Below are positions 16,864-25,848 of a stretch of DNA of 64,000 bases, piece by piece (positions within the stretch are counted from its first letter, which is position 1; every line of letters begins with the position of its first letter). Position numbers and translations under genes: made by a program. Under the pieces are notes generated by a model. The model was not told where the DNA came from, made no database searches, and worked only from the letters and a program-made list of their open reading frames with translations. Origin of the DNA: Imperialibacter roseus (GTDB taxonomy: Bacteria > Bacteroidota > Bacteroidia > Cytophagales > Cyclobacteriaceae); the NCBI RefSeq assembly GCF_032999765.1, contig NZ_CP136051.1:3014417-3078416 (forward strand), read 5' to 3'.

Positions 16864-17298
16864 CTACCCAGCTGGCAGCATATTTCTAATCGCTGAAATC
16901 CGCCATTTGCCTTTTTGCTTCACTACCACAAAAGTGCTCCACATCTTCCGCTCTGAACCCTCGGGATTCTTTATTTCATAGCGACAGTCGGCAATGGCAC
17001 TTGCTGAGCCCAGGTAGCGGATTTTGTCAATGGTAAGCGTACGGGAACCAGGATTGCTGGTCGAGCTCCGCATCATGCCATCAATGGCCACCCTGATACC
17101 AACCCGCCACTCTCCGTTAGACACCAGCTGGTCGATGTCCTCGGTAAGGATGTTATTCAGCAGCACAGTGTCTTTGGTTTCCCTGGCCTCAGAGTATTGA
17201 TTGATGAGCTTGGTGATTGCCTTGTCATTTTCAGGTGCCTGCCCAAAGGCAAGTTGAAACAGAAACACGCATAGAATGGCTAATAAAGGAGCTTTCAT
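16864..17298 (-). CDS. Secreted NTF2-like (DUF4440/SnoaL-type) protein
   Basis: I place the start at the ATG at 17298, which begins a clean signal peptide (MKAPLLAILCVFLFQLAFG); the longer frame from 17334 adds 12 residues before it. The mature part, about 125 residues, has the pattern of the NTF2-like superfamily: an N-terminal helix (DKAITKLINQYSEARETKDTV), then DIDQLVSNGEWRVG and strands ending KGKWRISAIRNMLP. Similar proteins are annotated SgcJ/EcaC or DUF4440, and most have no known ligand. It is likely periplasmic. It is convergent with the SIR2-like gene (40 bases between stops). Confidence 0.78.
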   Translation of the reverse strand: MKAPLLAILCVFLFQLAFGQAPENDKAITKLINQYSEARETKDTVLLNNILTEDIDQLVSNGEWRVGIRVAIDGMMRSSTSNPGSRTLTIDKIRYLGSASAIADCRYEIKNPEGSERKMWSTFVVVKQKGKWRISAIRNMLPAG

Positions 17299-17398
17299 TG
17301 TCTTCGATTTAGTGAATAAAGTCAATTTAAGCATTTAACGGTAAAACCCTTCCCCCTTGCAAAGCTGCGGACACAATGTCTTGCAGCGCAGTCGGACA

Positions 17399-17923
17399 CT
17401 ACGATTGCATGACTCTCAGGTATTCCACCCACGGCCCCACTTCGGCTTTATATTGTTTGGCCATCACTCGGGATATCTGGCCAATATGGTTCAAATCGTG
17501 AGCGACCCAGGTGGCCAGAAGCTGCGCCAGTGTCACTTCCCCAAAAGCCGGATGAATGCCTGTTTTCGCCAGGTCTTCGTCGCTGATACCCATCGCACGA
17601 AGCCGCTCCATATTGCTCTTGCGTAGCGTGCTAAACTCCTGCAAAAGCTGCTGCAGCGTCTTCTTCCCGCTTTCTCCCATTTGGGAGAAACGGTCAAATG
17701 GTCGGAAATGCTTATCTGCCTCAGGCGAGAGAATAATGTCAGCCCTGGGAATCCAGTCAGTTTTCTCCCCATGAATCAGGTGTCCGACTACATCGTAAGC
17801 ACTCCAACTCTCCCCTCCTTCATTGCTGGAAGTCCAGTCGGCAGAGAGGCCGTCCAGCAAGGTATTGAGCACCCCTGGTGTCCGTTCCAGCACTTCAATC
17901 GCTTTTTTGAGATCAAATTTCAT
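17399..17923 (-). CDS. DinB family protein
   Basis: The best start is the ATG at 17923 (MKFDLKKAIEVLERTPGVL); an in-frame ATG 48 bases upstream adds an unlikely leader. The 174-residue protein fits the DinB/YfiT four-helix bundle with metal-binding histidines in VGHLIHGEKTDW and HDLNHIGQISR. DinB-like proteins include thiol transferases that use bacillithiol or mycothiol, and many have no known function. The organism makes bacillithiol (a bshB1 gene is in this window), so a thiol-dependent role is possible but not shown. Cytoplasmic, and probably its own transcription unit. Confidence 0.85.
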   Translation of the reverse strand: MKFDLKKAIEVLERTPGVLNTLLDGLSADWTSSNEGGESWSAYDVVGHLIHGEKTDWIPRADIILSPEADKHFRPFDRFSQMGESGKKTLQQLLQEFSTLRKSNMERLRAMGISDEDLAKTGIHPAFGEVTLAQLLATWVAHDLNHIGQISRVMAKQYKAEVGPWVEYLRVMQS

Positions 17924-18193
17924 GTTCTGAATGTGTTTTTTTGCCAAATGAGTCTGCGGGTTTCCTATCAATCAATACGTCGCTATCATTTGTCTCAAAT
18001 TTCAGGAATTTTTGCTTATCATGAGAGCAATATCGCTGTAGAGGCCATTTATTTCCAACGGCTGCTGAGCTTTGTGTCAAGAGCCTTTTTGAAAAGACAC
18101 GCCATTTGAGTTCGAATCCGAAGAAAATCGTCGTATTTTAAAAAAATCCAACGGGCAACGGCGTCTTTTTTTCTGCTGCATCGTCTATATTAA

Positions 18194-18784
18194 ATGAATA
18201 CAACCGACATGCACACAACCGAATTCATCTGGACATCCTTTCACAAAGAGCTACATGCGTTCATCCGGCACTCGCTGAAAGACGAAATGGCAAGTGACGA
18301 TGTGCTGCAGGATGTCTTTGTAAAAATCCACACCAGGCGGCATACATTAAAAGATGAGGGGAAACTGGTGAGCTGGGTGTGGCAAATCACACGAAACACG
18401 GTGCTGGATCATTTCAGAACAAAAAGGCAATTCACCGAGCTGCCTGATGACCTCGTATTGCAGCATGAGGAGAATCCATTCAATGCCACGTTTGCCCAAT
18501 GCATGTCACCTTTTATCCACAACCTTTCTCCTCTGCACAAAGAAGCCATAAAGAAGATTGACATTGAGGGAATGCCGCAAAAACAGTTTGCTGAGCAGGA
18601 AGGCATTAGTTACACAGCCGCCAAATCGAGGGTGCAGAGAGCCAGGCTTCACCTGAAAGACTTGTTTTTGGAATGCTGCGCTATTCCAGCCGACAAGTAT
18701 GGAAATATCCTGGATATGATCCCTCAAAAAAATTGTCGCTGCCAGGAGCGTCCTTCTCCCCATGCCCTCGTCTCTTCTATGTAA
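18194..18784 (+). CDS. sigZ: ECF RNA polymerase sigma factor, SigZ type, with Cys-rich tail
   Basis: A 196-residue sigma-70 family factor. Region 2 is seen in SDDVLQDVFVKIHTR and LVSWVWQITRNTVLDHFRTKR (about 35-80). Region 4 is LHKEAIKKIDIEGMPQKQFAEQEGISYTAAKSRVQRAR (about 115-152). The sequence resembles SigZ of Bacillus and its Bacteroidota relatives. The tail after region 4 carries ECCAIPADKYGNILDM and NCRCQ, that is a CC pair and a CxC pair, a plausible metal- or redox-sensing site that could replace a separate anti-sigma factor. None is encoded nearby. The next gene, 18 bases downstream, encodes a 20-residue Cys/Gly peptide that shares the transcript and terminator. The regulon is unknown. 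Confidence 0.88.
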   Translation: MNTTDMHTTEFIWTSFHKELHAFIRHSLKDEMASDDVLQDVFVKIHTRRHTLKDEGKLVSWVWQITRNTVLDHFRTKRQFTELPDDLVLQHEENPFNATFAQCMSPFIHNLSPLHKEAIKKIDIEGMPQKQFAEQEGISYTAAKSRVQRARLHLKDLFLECCAIPADKYGNILDMIPQKNCRCQERPSPHALVSSM

Positions 18785-18802
18785 ACCAAAACATGTATTA
18801 TT

Positions 18803-18865
18803 ATGGGAGACGATTGTTGTGGTGGAGGTTGCTGCGGAGGCGGTAGCTCTACAGGATGCTGCTAA
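18803..18865 (+). CDS. Tiny Cys/Gly-rich peptide co-transcribed with the sigma factor
   Basis: A 20-codon frame starting at the ATG at 18803 reads MGDDCCGGGC followed by CGGGSSTGCC and a TAA stop. It has six Cys in three CC pairs spaced by Gly, an arrangement expected for a metal or metal-cluster binder, or for a modified peptide. It begins 18 bases after the sigZ stop and ends 28 bases before a strong terminator, so it is the last gene of that unit. A shorter overlapping frame from 18793 gives no such pattern. No homologue is known to me. Chance cannot be excluded for so short a frame, but the position and composition argue for a real gene. No promoter or ribosome site can be shown. Confidence 0.55.
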   Translation: MGDDCCGGGCCGGGSSTGCC

Positions 18866-18892
18866 TCTGAAAAGACAGCATTTCGAAAATAA

Positions 18893-18916
18893 AGGAGGCC
18901 GGGAGGTCTCCTTTTT
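18893..18916 (+). terminator. Rho-independent terminator of the sigZ unit
   Basis: The stem GGAGGCC/GGTCTCC (one mismatch, loop GGGA) is followed at once by six T. It closes the sigZ and Cys-peptide transcription unit. Confidence 0.85.
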
Positions 18917-19030
18917 TGTTTGGAGTTAAAGTATATCAGGTTTCAGTCAATGTTCAGTGCGCTTGGCCAAATCCCGAATAATTAGATAAGCGGCTTACCC
19001 TGATCTCGTCAATTCTTTTAAATTAGCTTT

Positions 19031-20005
19031 ATGAAAACACCTACTTACTCCCGCCGCAGTGCACTTAAATACCTTGGTGGCACCGCCGGCCTCATGGCAT
19101 TGCCATCCTTTGGATTTAGCAGCCCCACTACATCCCTCGTTGAAGACAGCGCCACCGGCATGCTGAAGAGTGCCGCAGGCGACTTCATTCCGTGCCTCAA
19201 CATGGCCACGATCATGGGACATAATCTTGGTTTTGTCAAGGAACTCGAAACAGCGTCCAAAGGGGGCTTCCGGGCCGTAGAAATATGGATTCCTACCCTG
19301 CAAAAGTACCTCGATGGCGGTGGAACGATCAAAGAGGCTGCCAAAATCATCAAAGACCTTGGGATCAGTGTTGAAAACACCATTGGCTTTGCTCAATGGA
19401 TAGTTGATGACGAAGCTACCCGAAACAAAGGACTGGAACAGCTGAAAAAAGAAATGGATATGCTGGCGCAGCTAGGGTGCAAGCGCATTGCAGCCCCACC
19501 ATCGGGTGCCACAGCTGAAGCCGGGCTTGATCTTTATAAAGCAGCAGAACGGTATCGTACGATTCTGGAAATGGGCGATCAGTCGGGTGTTGTGCCGCAG
19601 CTGGAGATATGGGGGCATTCCAAAAACCTTCACAAGCTCAGCCAGGCGCTGTTTGTAGCCACCGAATCAGGGCATTCCTCAGCCTGTATCAATCTTGACA
19701 TCTTCCACCTCTACAAAGGTGGATCGAGCTACGATACGCTCAAGATGGCCAATCCCCTAGACGTGCAGGTATTGCATGTGAACGACTATACCGACATTCC
19801 AAGGGACGTGATTAAAGACGGTGACAGGATTTACCCCGGCGAAGGGTTGGCACCCACCAAGAAGATACTCCAGGCATTTCAATCCCCGAAAAGGCCGTTG
19901 ATTCTGTCGTTAGAAGTCTTCAACAAAGAATATTGGGCGCAGGATGCACTGGAAGTGTGTAAAACCGGACTGGCCAAAGTAAAGGCGATCACTCAGGGAC
20001 TTTGA
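19031..20005 (+). CDS. Exported sugar phosphate isomerase/epimerase-like TIM barrel
   Basis: A 324-residue protein of the xylose isomerase-like (AP endonuclease 2) TIM-barrel family. The N-terminus has a twin-arginine type leader, YSRRSALKYLGGTAGLMALP, so it is probably exported folded. The barrel shows the family pattern: GFRAVEIWIP, LEIWGHSKNL, ACINLDIFHLYKGG and VLHVNDYTDIP, with an acidic site fit for a divalent metal. Exported members of this family are frequent in Bacteroidota beside DUF1080 and Gfo/Idh genes and may act on keto-sugars; this gene has no such direct neighbour. It is convergent with the aldo/keto reductase gene. Confidence 0.88.
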   Translation: MKTPTYSRRSALKYLGGTAGLMALPSFGFSSPTTSLVEDSATGMLKSAAGDFIPCLNMATIMGHNLGFVKELETASKGGFRAVEIWIPTLQKYLDGGGTIKEAAKIIKDLGISVENTIGFAQWIVDDEATRNKGLEQLKKEMDMLAQLGCKRIAAPPSGATAEAGLDLYKAAERYRTILEMGDQSGVVPQLEIWGHSKNLHKLSQALFVATESGHSSACINLDIFHLYKGGSSYDTLKMANPLDVQVLHVNDYTDIPRDVIKDGDRIYPGEGLAPTKKILQAFQSPKRPLILSLEVFNKEYWAQDALEVCKTGLAKVKAITQGL

Positions 20006-20030
20006 TCCGGCGTCAGTAGTCAAAAAAGTA

Positions 20031-20066
20031 GAAGCCACTTCCCAGGACTTGCCAGGAGGTGGCTTC
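20031..20066. terminator. Bidirectional terminator between convergent genes
   Basis: The 12-pair stem GAAGCCACTTCC/GGAGGTGGCTTC (one G-T pair, 12-base loop) lies between the stops at 20005 and 20074. On the minus strand it is followed after four bases by six T. On the plus strand it is followed by CTAGGTTTT. Confidence 0.75.
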
Positions 20067-20073
20067 CTAGGTT

Positions 20074-21090
20074 TTAAGCCGTCAAAATTGCTTTAACCTT
20101 CCTTACTTCTTCATCAGAAAACGAAGTGTTCTCCAAAGTCTTTGCATTGTCTACCAGCTGTTCAATTTTGCTAACGCCAACAAGTACCGATGTCACTGCT
20201 TTGTTATGCAACAACCAGGCAATCGCCATTTGCGACAGTGATTGCCCTCTTTCAATAGCTATCTTGTTCAGTTCCTTGATCTTCGGCAGGTTTTTCTCCA
20301 CTGTTTCCTTTTCCAGGTAGGTCATGCCCTGCCCTGCCCTGCTATCGGCGGGAATGCCGTTGAGGTACTTATTGCTCAGCATGCCCTGCTCCAGTGGGCT
20401 AAAGGCAATACAACCAACGCCACCTTCGGTCAGCACGTCCAGCAACCCATCTTCCACCCAACGGTCAAGCATGGAGTAGCGAGCCTGGTGGATCAAACAT
20501 GGGGTACCCAGGTCTTTTAGAATAGCAATGGCTTTTTTGGCCTCCGCCGCAGGGTAGTTGGAAATGCCGACATACAAGGCTCTTCCAGATCGGACGATAA
20601 AGTCAAGAGCGCCCATGGTCTCTTCCAGTGGCGTATGTGGATCAGGCCTGTGGTGATAGAACAGATCAACATAGTCAAGGTTCATCCGCTTAAGGCTCTG
20701 GTCAAGGCTGTTGACCAGGTATTTACGTGAGCCAAAGTTACCGTAAGGGCCAGGCCACATGTCGTAGCCAGCTTTGCTGGAAATGAAAAGCTCGTGGCGG
20801 TAGGGCCTGAAGTCGTCGTTATACATACGGCCGAAGTTGGTCTCAGCTGAACCGAACGGGGGGCCGTAGTTATTAGCAAGGTCAAAATGGATGATTCCCA
20901 TATCGAACGCCTTGCGAAGCAAAAGTTGAGCGTTGAGCAGATTGTCTTTGTGACCGAAATTGTGCCATAGGCCCAACGAAATTTCAGGAAGAAGAATACC
21001 ACTTTTGCCCGAGCGGCGATACTTCATGCTCTTGTATCGGGCATCGCTGGGTAAGTAAGTGGTTAATCCTGATTTGTCATGTATTTCCAT
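20074..21090 (-). CDS. Aldo/keto reductase, YghZ (L-glyceraldehyde 3-phosphate reductase)-like
   Basis: A 338-residue NADPH-dependent aldo/keto reductase. The catalytic set is visible as Asp and Tyr in HFDLANNYGPP, Lys in SSKAGYDMWPGPYG and His in DLFYHHRPDP. The N-terminus (KYRRSGKSGILLPEISLGLWHNFG) and the YGNFGSRKYLVNSL segment match the YghZ subgroup, known in E. coli to reduce L-glyceraldehyde 3-phosphate. The cofactor site is expected in the SVLVGVSKIEQL segment. Length is normal. It lies downstream of the large hybrid regulator on the same strand with 170 bases between, so it could be part of its output, but this is inference. Cytoplasmic. Confidence 0.92.
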   Translation of the reverse strand: MEIHDKSGLTTYLPSDARYKSMKYRRSGKSGILLPEISLGLWHNFGHKDNLLNAQLLLRKAFDMGIIHFDLANNYGPPFGSAETNFGRMYNDDFRPYRHELFISSKAGYDMWPGPYGNFGSRKYLVNSLDQSLKRMNLDYVDLFYHHRPDPHTPLEETMGALDFIVRSGRALYVGISNYPAAEAKKAIAILKDLGTPCLIHQARYSMLDRWVEDGLLDVLTEGGVGCIAFSPLEQGMLSNKYLNGIPADSRAGQGMTYLEKETVEKNLPKIKELNKIAIERGQSLSQMAIAWLLHNKAVTSVLVGVSKIEQLVDNAKTLENTSFSDEEVRKVKAILTA

Positions 21091-21261
21091 AAGCTTCTAG
21101 TGTGTTTATATTTTCAATATGGCCCAAGGCCCTAACCCTTCTCTCTATTTAAAACTGTCGGCTAAAGGTAAACTGCGCTGCCGAAAAGTTGTAGCCCTTT
21201 CTCAAGAATGTTCGTATTCCATGGTCTGTCCCCCGACAGACTTCGCCGGTCGTTGAGTAGA

Positions 21262-24200
21262 TCAAGAGTCACGAACCTCGCTCTCAACCTCAGGCTTGTC
21301 GCCAGCAAACTGGCTGGCGTACTCCGAAGGGCTAACACCAAAGTACTTTTTGAACCTGTTTCTGAAGTATTGCAGGTCATTGAAGCCCACTGCATACGTA
21401 ATTTCAGAGACGGTCAACTGGTTTTGCTTCAGCATTTGGGCGGCCCTTTTGAGTCTTATGGTTCGGATAAATTCCACTGCAGTTTGGCCGGTTAGCGCTT
21501 TCACTTTTCGGTAAAAGTGCATCCTGCTCATGGCCACCTCTCTGCCAAGATCCTCCACCCTGAACTCTGAGTCACCAATATTGTCTTCGATAGTTTTCAA
21601 CACCTTTTTCATGAAAACCTCGTCCAGCGGAGTAATAGTGATCTCTTTAGGCTCCAACACCAGCTTCCGGTTGCCCATGAAGCGCTCCCTCATCAGCTCC
21701 CTCGTTTTGATCAGGTTGCGTACTCTTACCTCCAAAAACCTGGAATCGAAAGGCTTGGTGATATAGTCGTCGGCCCCAGTTTCCAGGCCAGTGAGTTTAT
21801 CCTCCAAATCAGCCTTGGCTGTGAGCAGTATCACTGGCACATGACTTATCCGACTGTCGGTTTTTACCAAATGACACATTTCCACTCCATCCATCAATGG
21901 CATCATAATGTCAGAAATAATAAGATCCGGCACCAGCTCGATGCATTTCTCCAGCCCTATTTTGCCGTTAGCAGCGTCAATAATCTCATAGCTGTGCTCC
22001 AGACTTTCTTTCATGTAGGTACGCAAGTCCCCATTGTCCTCCACTATCAGCACCAGCGGTTTACCCTCTTTGGGGTCGGTCTTCACAATAGCAGCCTCAC
22101 CGGTGCTATGCTTGTCTCTTTCTTCCAACTCTTCCACCACATGGCCGATGCTAACAACTCCGACCTTTTCAGGCTCCACAATTTCACTGTCCTGCAAATG
22201 CGCTTTGCCCATAGGGATGAGCACCTTGAAGCACGAACCCTCACCAAGCGTACTTTTTACTGATATCCTGCCCCTGTGCAGCTCCACCAGCTCCTTGGTA
22301 AGCGAAAGGCCTATGCCAGTCCCCTCCTGGTCACCGTGATGGTCAACATCCGCCTGATAGAACCTGTCAAAAACTGACTGCAGGTGTTCCCTGGGAATTC
22401 CGACGCCACAGTCCCTGACAGTAATTTGCACAAACTCCCCGCCTGCTTCGCTGTCAGTCATTTCCATAGAAATTCGGCTCAGATTTAGGGAGATTTCACC
22501 CTCACTGGTAAACTTGAAGGCGTTGGACAGCAGATTTGTTACTATCTTCTCAACCTTATCATGATCAATATATGCCTCCAGAGGAGCGTTCGGATGGTTG
22601 TAGGAATAGGACAGCTTTTTTTGGGTGGCATAGGATGAAAAAGATGCTGCGATTGGCTTCAAAAACTCGACAACGTCGGTTCGGCTGGCTTCCAGCTTCA
22701 TGCTGCCACTCCCCAGCTTTGACAAGTCGAGCAGCTGATTAATCAATCTTAGCAACCTCTCGCCGCTCCGGATCATGACGCTATACTGTTTTCTCACGTC
22801 GCCACGAAAGGCCCCCGAGTACATCGACTTCAGTGGGCTTAACATCAAAGTGAGCGGGGTCCTGAACTCGTGTGATATATTGGCAAAAAAGTTGGATTTC
22901 ATAGCATCCATTTCTTGCATTTTGGTCAGTTCCATGTGCTCAAGTCTCAAGTCACTTTTAAGCCTTTCTCTGTAGATAAGTACTTGTCTATACCAGAAAA
23001 GCAGACCAATAACGATACTAATGTAGATAGCGTAGGCCCACCAGGTGGCCCACCACGGCGGCGTCACTATTATTCGCAACGAGGCTCCTTCCTCATTCCA
23101 AAGGCCGTCATTGTTGGAAGCCTTTACCCTAAAAACATAGTCGCCATGCGGCACCTTGGTGTAGCTGGCGGTGCGTTGATTACCAGCCTCGTGCCAGTGC
23201 TCGTCATATCCCTCCAGCATATAGGAATAGCTGTTTTTAAAAGCCTGAGAATAGTTAAGCGCTGCAAATTCAAAGCTAAATTCGTTTTGGTGATAGGTCA
23301 GCGTAATTTCCTTTGTATCGATGATGTTTTGTGCCAAAACTGAGCCTTTTGCGCCCGGCCTCACTTCTTCATTGTATATCCAAAAGTTGGTGATGTACAC
23401 GGGTGGTATGTGTGGATTCTCTTTCACCTCTCCCGGATAAAATGAATTAAAGCCATTTACCCCACCAAAAAAGAATTCACCGGACTGGCTTTTCAAATAG
23501 GCGCCCCTCACAAACTCCTGCTCCTGCAGCCCATCTGCTGTGCTATAGTTTTTGAATCTCCTTTTTTCAGGATCGAATTCACTGATTCCCTGGTTGGTAC
23601 TGATCCAAAACATTCCCCGCTCATCTTCCAGAATGCCATTGACTACATTGTCAGCAAGTCCATCATTTTTGCGAAACGTTTCGAAGGCTCCTTTTCCGTA
23701 GTCAAATTTATTGAGCCCTGCCCAGGTGCTAACCCACAGCGTGCTCTTGCTATCCTCATAAATGGCGTTAACCACATTGCTACTTAAGCTGGTGGAGTCT
23801 TTGGGGTTATTGATATAGGTTTTAAACACCGGCTCTCCATCGCTGTCAAACATCATTTGCAGGAGGCCCCCGCCTTCAGTACCAATCCAGATGTTATTCC
23901 GACTGTCTTCAAACATGGTAAACACCCTGTTGTGACTCAAAGATTCGGGGTCGTCGGGGTTCACTTCATAGTGCGAAAATGCGCCCGTCTTCCTGTCAAA
24001 AAGATCCAGCCCTTCATAGAAAGTACCCGCCCATAACCGCTTTTTGCTGTCTTCAAAAACCGAAAACACATAGTTGGAACCTATGGTTGTCGTATCCTGG
24101 GGGTCGTTTACAAACCGCTGGAAGGTGCCGGTCCTTTTATCAAACTTATTAAGTCCACCCTCCCATGTGCCCGCCCAAAGGTCTCCATAGCTGTCGATCT

Positions 24201-25506
24201 CCAAAGAAATGACGGAATTGCTCCCTATGCTTTTGGGGTCATTGATGTCGTGAACATAGCTTTTCACCTCGTTGGTTTTCCTATTGAAATAGTTCAGACC
24301 TCCGCCGTCGGTACCTATCCACAAGTTGCCTTCCCTGTCTTCTACAAAACAGATGATGTCATTATTGGCCAGGCTATGCCCCCCCGATGGCGGCAAAATA
24401 TGGTGAATGAACTTTGTCTGATACTGATCCCATTTATTCAAACCTCTGTTGCGGGCTGCCAGCCACATGGTGCCAATATTGTCTTTGTATACAGCCCAAA
24501 TGGAGTTGGCGCCCACGCTTGTCGGGTCAAGTGGGTTGGGCCAAAAATTGGAAAACTGCCCGGTTTGCCTGTCATAGATCGACAACCCGCCGTTTTCCAT
24601 TCCGAGCCAAAGCCGGTTGTAGTTGTCTTCGCTGATGCTAAGCACAATGTTGTGCACCAGGCCCGTTGGGTCTACAATATTGGGCATCACCCTTTGAAAC
24701 TCTACACCATTATCTTTTGGCACCAGACGGCTCAGACCCTCTCGTGTGCCAATCCAAATTTGCCCGTCGCTGTCTTTCAAAAACGAATTCAGGTAGTTGC
24801 TGGAAAGGCTCTTTGCATTACCAGGCTCGTAACGATGATGGATAAATCTTTGCCCGCCAGCATCAAATCTGTCCAATCCGCCACCGTAGGTCGCCACCCA
24901 GATATTGCCGGAGCTATCTTCGCAAATCGATCTCACGTGATTGTTGGCCAGGCTGAGGGGGTCTTTTACATCATTTGTGAAATGCTTGAAAGCTTTTGAA
25001 CCCGCATACACCACATTCAATCCACCCCCTTCGGTACCAACCCACACGTTGCCCCGGCTGTCGATACACAGATCCGTCACCCAATTATCGGAGAGGCTTT
25101 CGGGATCATTAGGCTTGGATTGGAAGCGGGTGAAGTTGTCCAACTTTCTGTTGTAGCGGTTTAGTCCGGCATCGGTTGTCCCCACCCAAATATTACCTTC
25201 TTTATCTTCTGCCAGGCTGGTGATGAAGCTACTGCTTAACGAAGTGCTGTCTCCATGAATATACTCATATACCTTAAACTCAATCCCATCATACTGATTC
25301 AGTCCGTTTCGGGTGCCAAACCACAAGAAGCCATGCCGGTCCTGGATGATGCTCGTTACTGACTTCTCCGAGAGGCCGTCGGCGAGTTGCTCAAACTTAA
25401 TATTGCTAGTCAGCGCAGAGTTATTCTGGGCTATGGCCAAATCGGCTGCAACCGGACACAGCGCAATCAAAACGAAATACCTTATCCACCCCATGCTCTT
25501 CCACAT
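21262..25506 (-). CDS. Hybrid two-component system regulator (propeller, histidine kinase, receiver, AraC)
   Basis: A giant HTCS protein. I choose the ATG at 25506 since it begins a signal anchor (MWKSMGWIRYFVLIALCPVAADL), giving 1414 residues; the frame extends another 32 codons upstream. The order is: about 14 two-component propeller repeats (pattern EDKEGNIWVGTTDAGLNRY, about 30-720), a Y_Y_Y sandwich (about 735-830), one membrane helix (ATWWAYAIYISIVIGLLFWY), HisKA with H-box NISHEFRTPLTL, an ATPase domain (GTGIGLSLTKEL), a receiver domain with phospho-Asp in LIISDIMMPLMDG, and AraC-type helix-turn-helix (YAVGFNDLQYFRNRF). Such regulators sense periplasmic oligosaccharides and switch on the adjacent catabolic genes. 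Likely targets are the flanking sugar enzyme genes, but no SusCD pair is near. Confidence 0.93.
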   Translation of the reverse strand: MWKSMGWIRYFVLIALCPVAADLAIAQNNSALTSNIKFEQLADGLSEKSVTSIIQDRHGFLWFGTRNGLNQYDGIEFKVYEYIHGDSTSLSSSFITSLAEDKEGNIWVGTTDAGLNRYNRKLDNFTRFQSKPNDPESLSDNWVTDLCIDSRGNVWVGTEGGGLNVVYAGSKAFKHFTNDVKDPLSLANNHVRSICEDSSGNIWVATYGGGLDRFDAGGQRFIHHRYEPGNAKSLSSNYLNSFLKDSDGQIWIGTREGLSRLVPKDNGVEFQRVMPNIVDPTGLVHNIVLSISEDNYNRLWLGMENGGLSIYDRQTGQFSNFWPNPLDPTSVGANSIWAVYKDNIGTMWLAARNRGLNKWDQYQTKFIHHILPPSGGHSLANNDIICFVEDREGNLWIGTDGGGLNYFNRKTNEVKSYVHDINDPKSIGSNSVISLEIDSYGDLWAGTWEGGLNKFDKRTGTFQRFVNDPQDTTTIGSNYVFSVFEDSKKRLWAGTFYEGLDLFDRKTGAFSHYEVNPDDPESLSHNRVFTMFEDSRNNIWIGTEGGGLLQMMFDSDGEPVFKTYINNPKDSTSLSSNVVNAIYEDSKSTLWVSTWAGLNKFDYGKGAFETFRKNDGLADNVVNGILEDERGMFWISTNQGISEFDPEKRRFKNYSTADGLQEQEFVRGAYLKSQSGEFFFGGVNGFNSFYPGEVKENPHIPPVYITNFWIYNEEVRPGAKGSVLAQNIIDTKEITLTYHQNEFSFEFAALNYSQAFKNSYSYMLEGYDEHWHEAGNQRTASYTKVPHGDYVFRVKASNNDGLWNEEGASLRIIVTPPWWATWWAYAIYISIVIGLLFWYRQVLIYRERLKSDLRLEHMELTKMQEMDAMKSNFFANISHEFRTPLTLMLSPLKSMYSGAFRGDVRKQYSVMIRSGERLLRLINQLLDLSKLGSGSMKLEASRTDVVEFLKPIAASFSSYATQKKLSYSYNHPNAPLEAYIDHDKVEKIVTNLLSNAFKFTSEGEISLNLSRISMEMTDSEAGGEFVQITVRDCGVGIPREHLQSVFDRFYQADVDHHGDQEGTGIGLSLTKELVELHRGRISVKSTLGEGSCFKVLIPMGKAHLQDSEIVEPEKVGVVSIGHVVEELEERDKHSTGEAAIVKTDPKEGKPLVLIVEDNGDLRTYMKESLEHSYEIIDAANGKIGLEKCIELVPDLIISDIMMPLMDGVEMCHLVKTDSRISHVPVILLTAKADLEDKLTGLETGADDYITKPFDSRFLEVRVRNLIKTRELMRERFMGNRKLVLEPKEITITPLDEVFMKKVLKTIEDNIGDSEFRVEDLGREVAMSRMHFYRKVKALTGQTAVEFIRTIRLKRAAQMLKQNQLTVSEITYAVGFNDLQYFRNRFKKYFGVSPSEYASQFAGDKPEVESEVRDS

Positions 25507-25734
25507 TGCTATCGTTATTGAAAAATTCGCCACTCTGTAAAGATCAGGAAAAATCCAGACCCATAAAGGCATCTTTTTTAAAACATTTATAATATCTCCC
25601 AATAATAGTATCTCTTCAAGTGCTTTTTTCAGAAGGTTACAAATGCAGTGGTCTTTTGAAAGAAGTGTCGGCAGGTTTGGGCGATACTATAGTTTACTTT
25701 GTATTGAGTATATTATGTATCAATGTAGAGAAGC

Positions 25735-25763
25735 AAAAATGCCCGGAAACTAGCCGGGCACTT
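25735..25763 (-). terminator. Terminator downstream of the TolB-like gene
   Basis: The stem TGCCCGG/CCGGGCA with a 7-base loop (25740-25760) is flanked by A and T runs on both sides. On the minus strand it is followed by TTTTT, which suits the gene that ends at 25849. Confidence 0.75.
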
Positions 25764-25848
25764 TTGTTAACTACATTTTTATATTTACCAAACTTACTAA
25801 CAGCGCATGGTAGCTAGTGAGTTTATCGTCTCACCGAACCTACTCAGC

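Noticed and set aside
18140..18193. Possible ECF-type promoter (AAC ... CGTC) before sigZ
   Set aside because: The spacing between the boxes is about 22 bases, longer than the usual 15-17, so the match is not convincing.
18793..18846. Overlapping short frame starting MYYYGRR downstream of sigZ
   Set aside because: It has only 17 codons with no recognisable pattern and overlaps the Cys-rich frame, which has the better composition and position.
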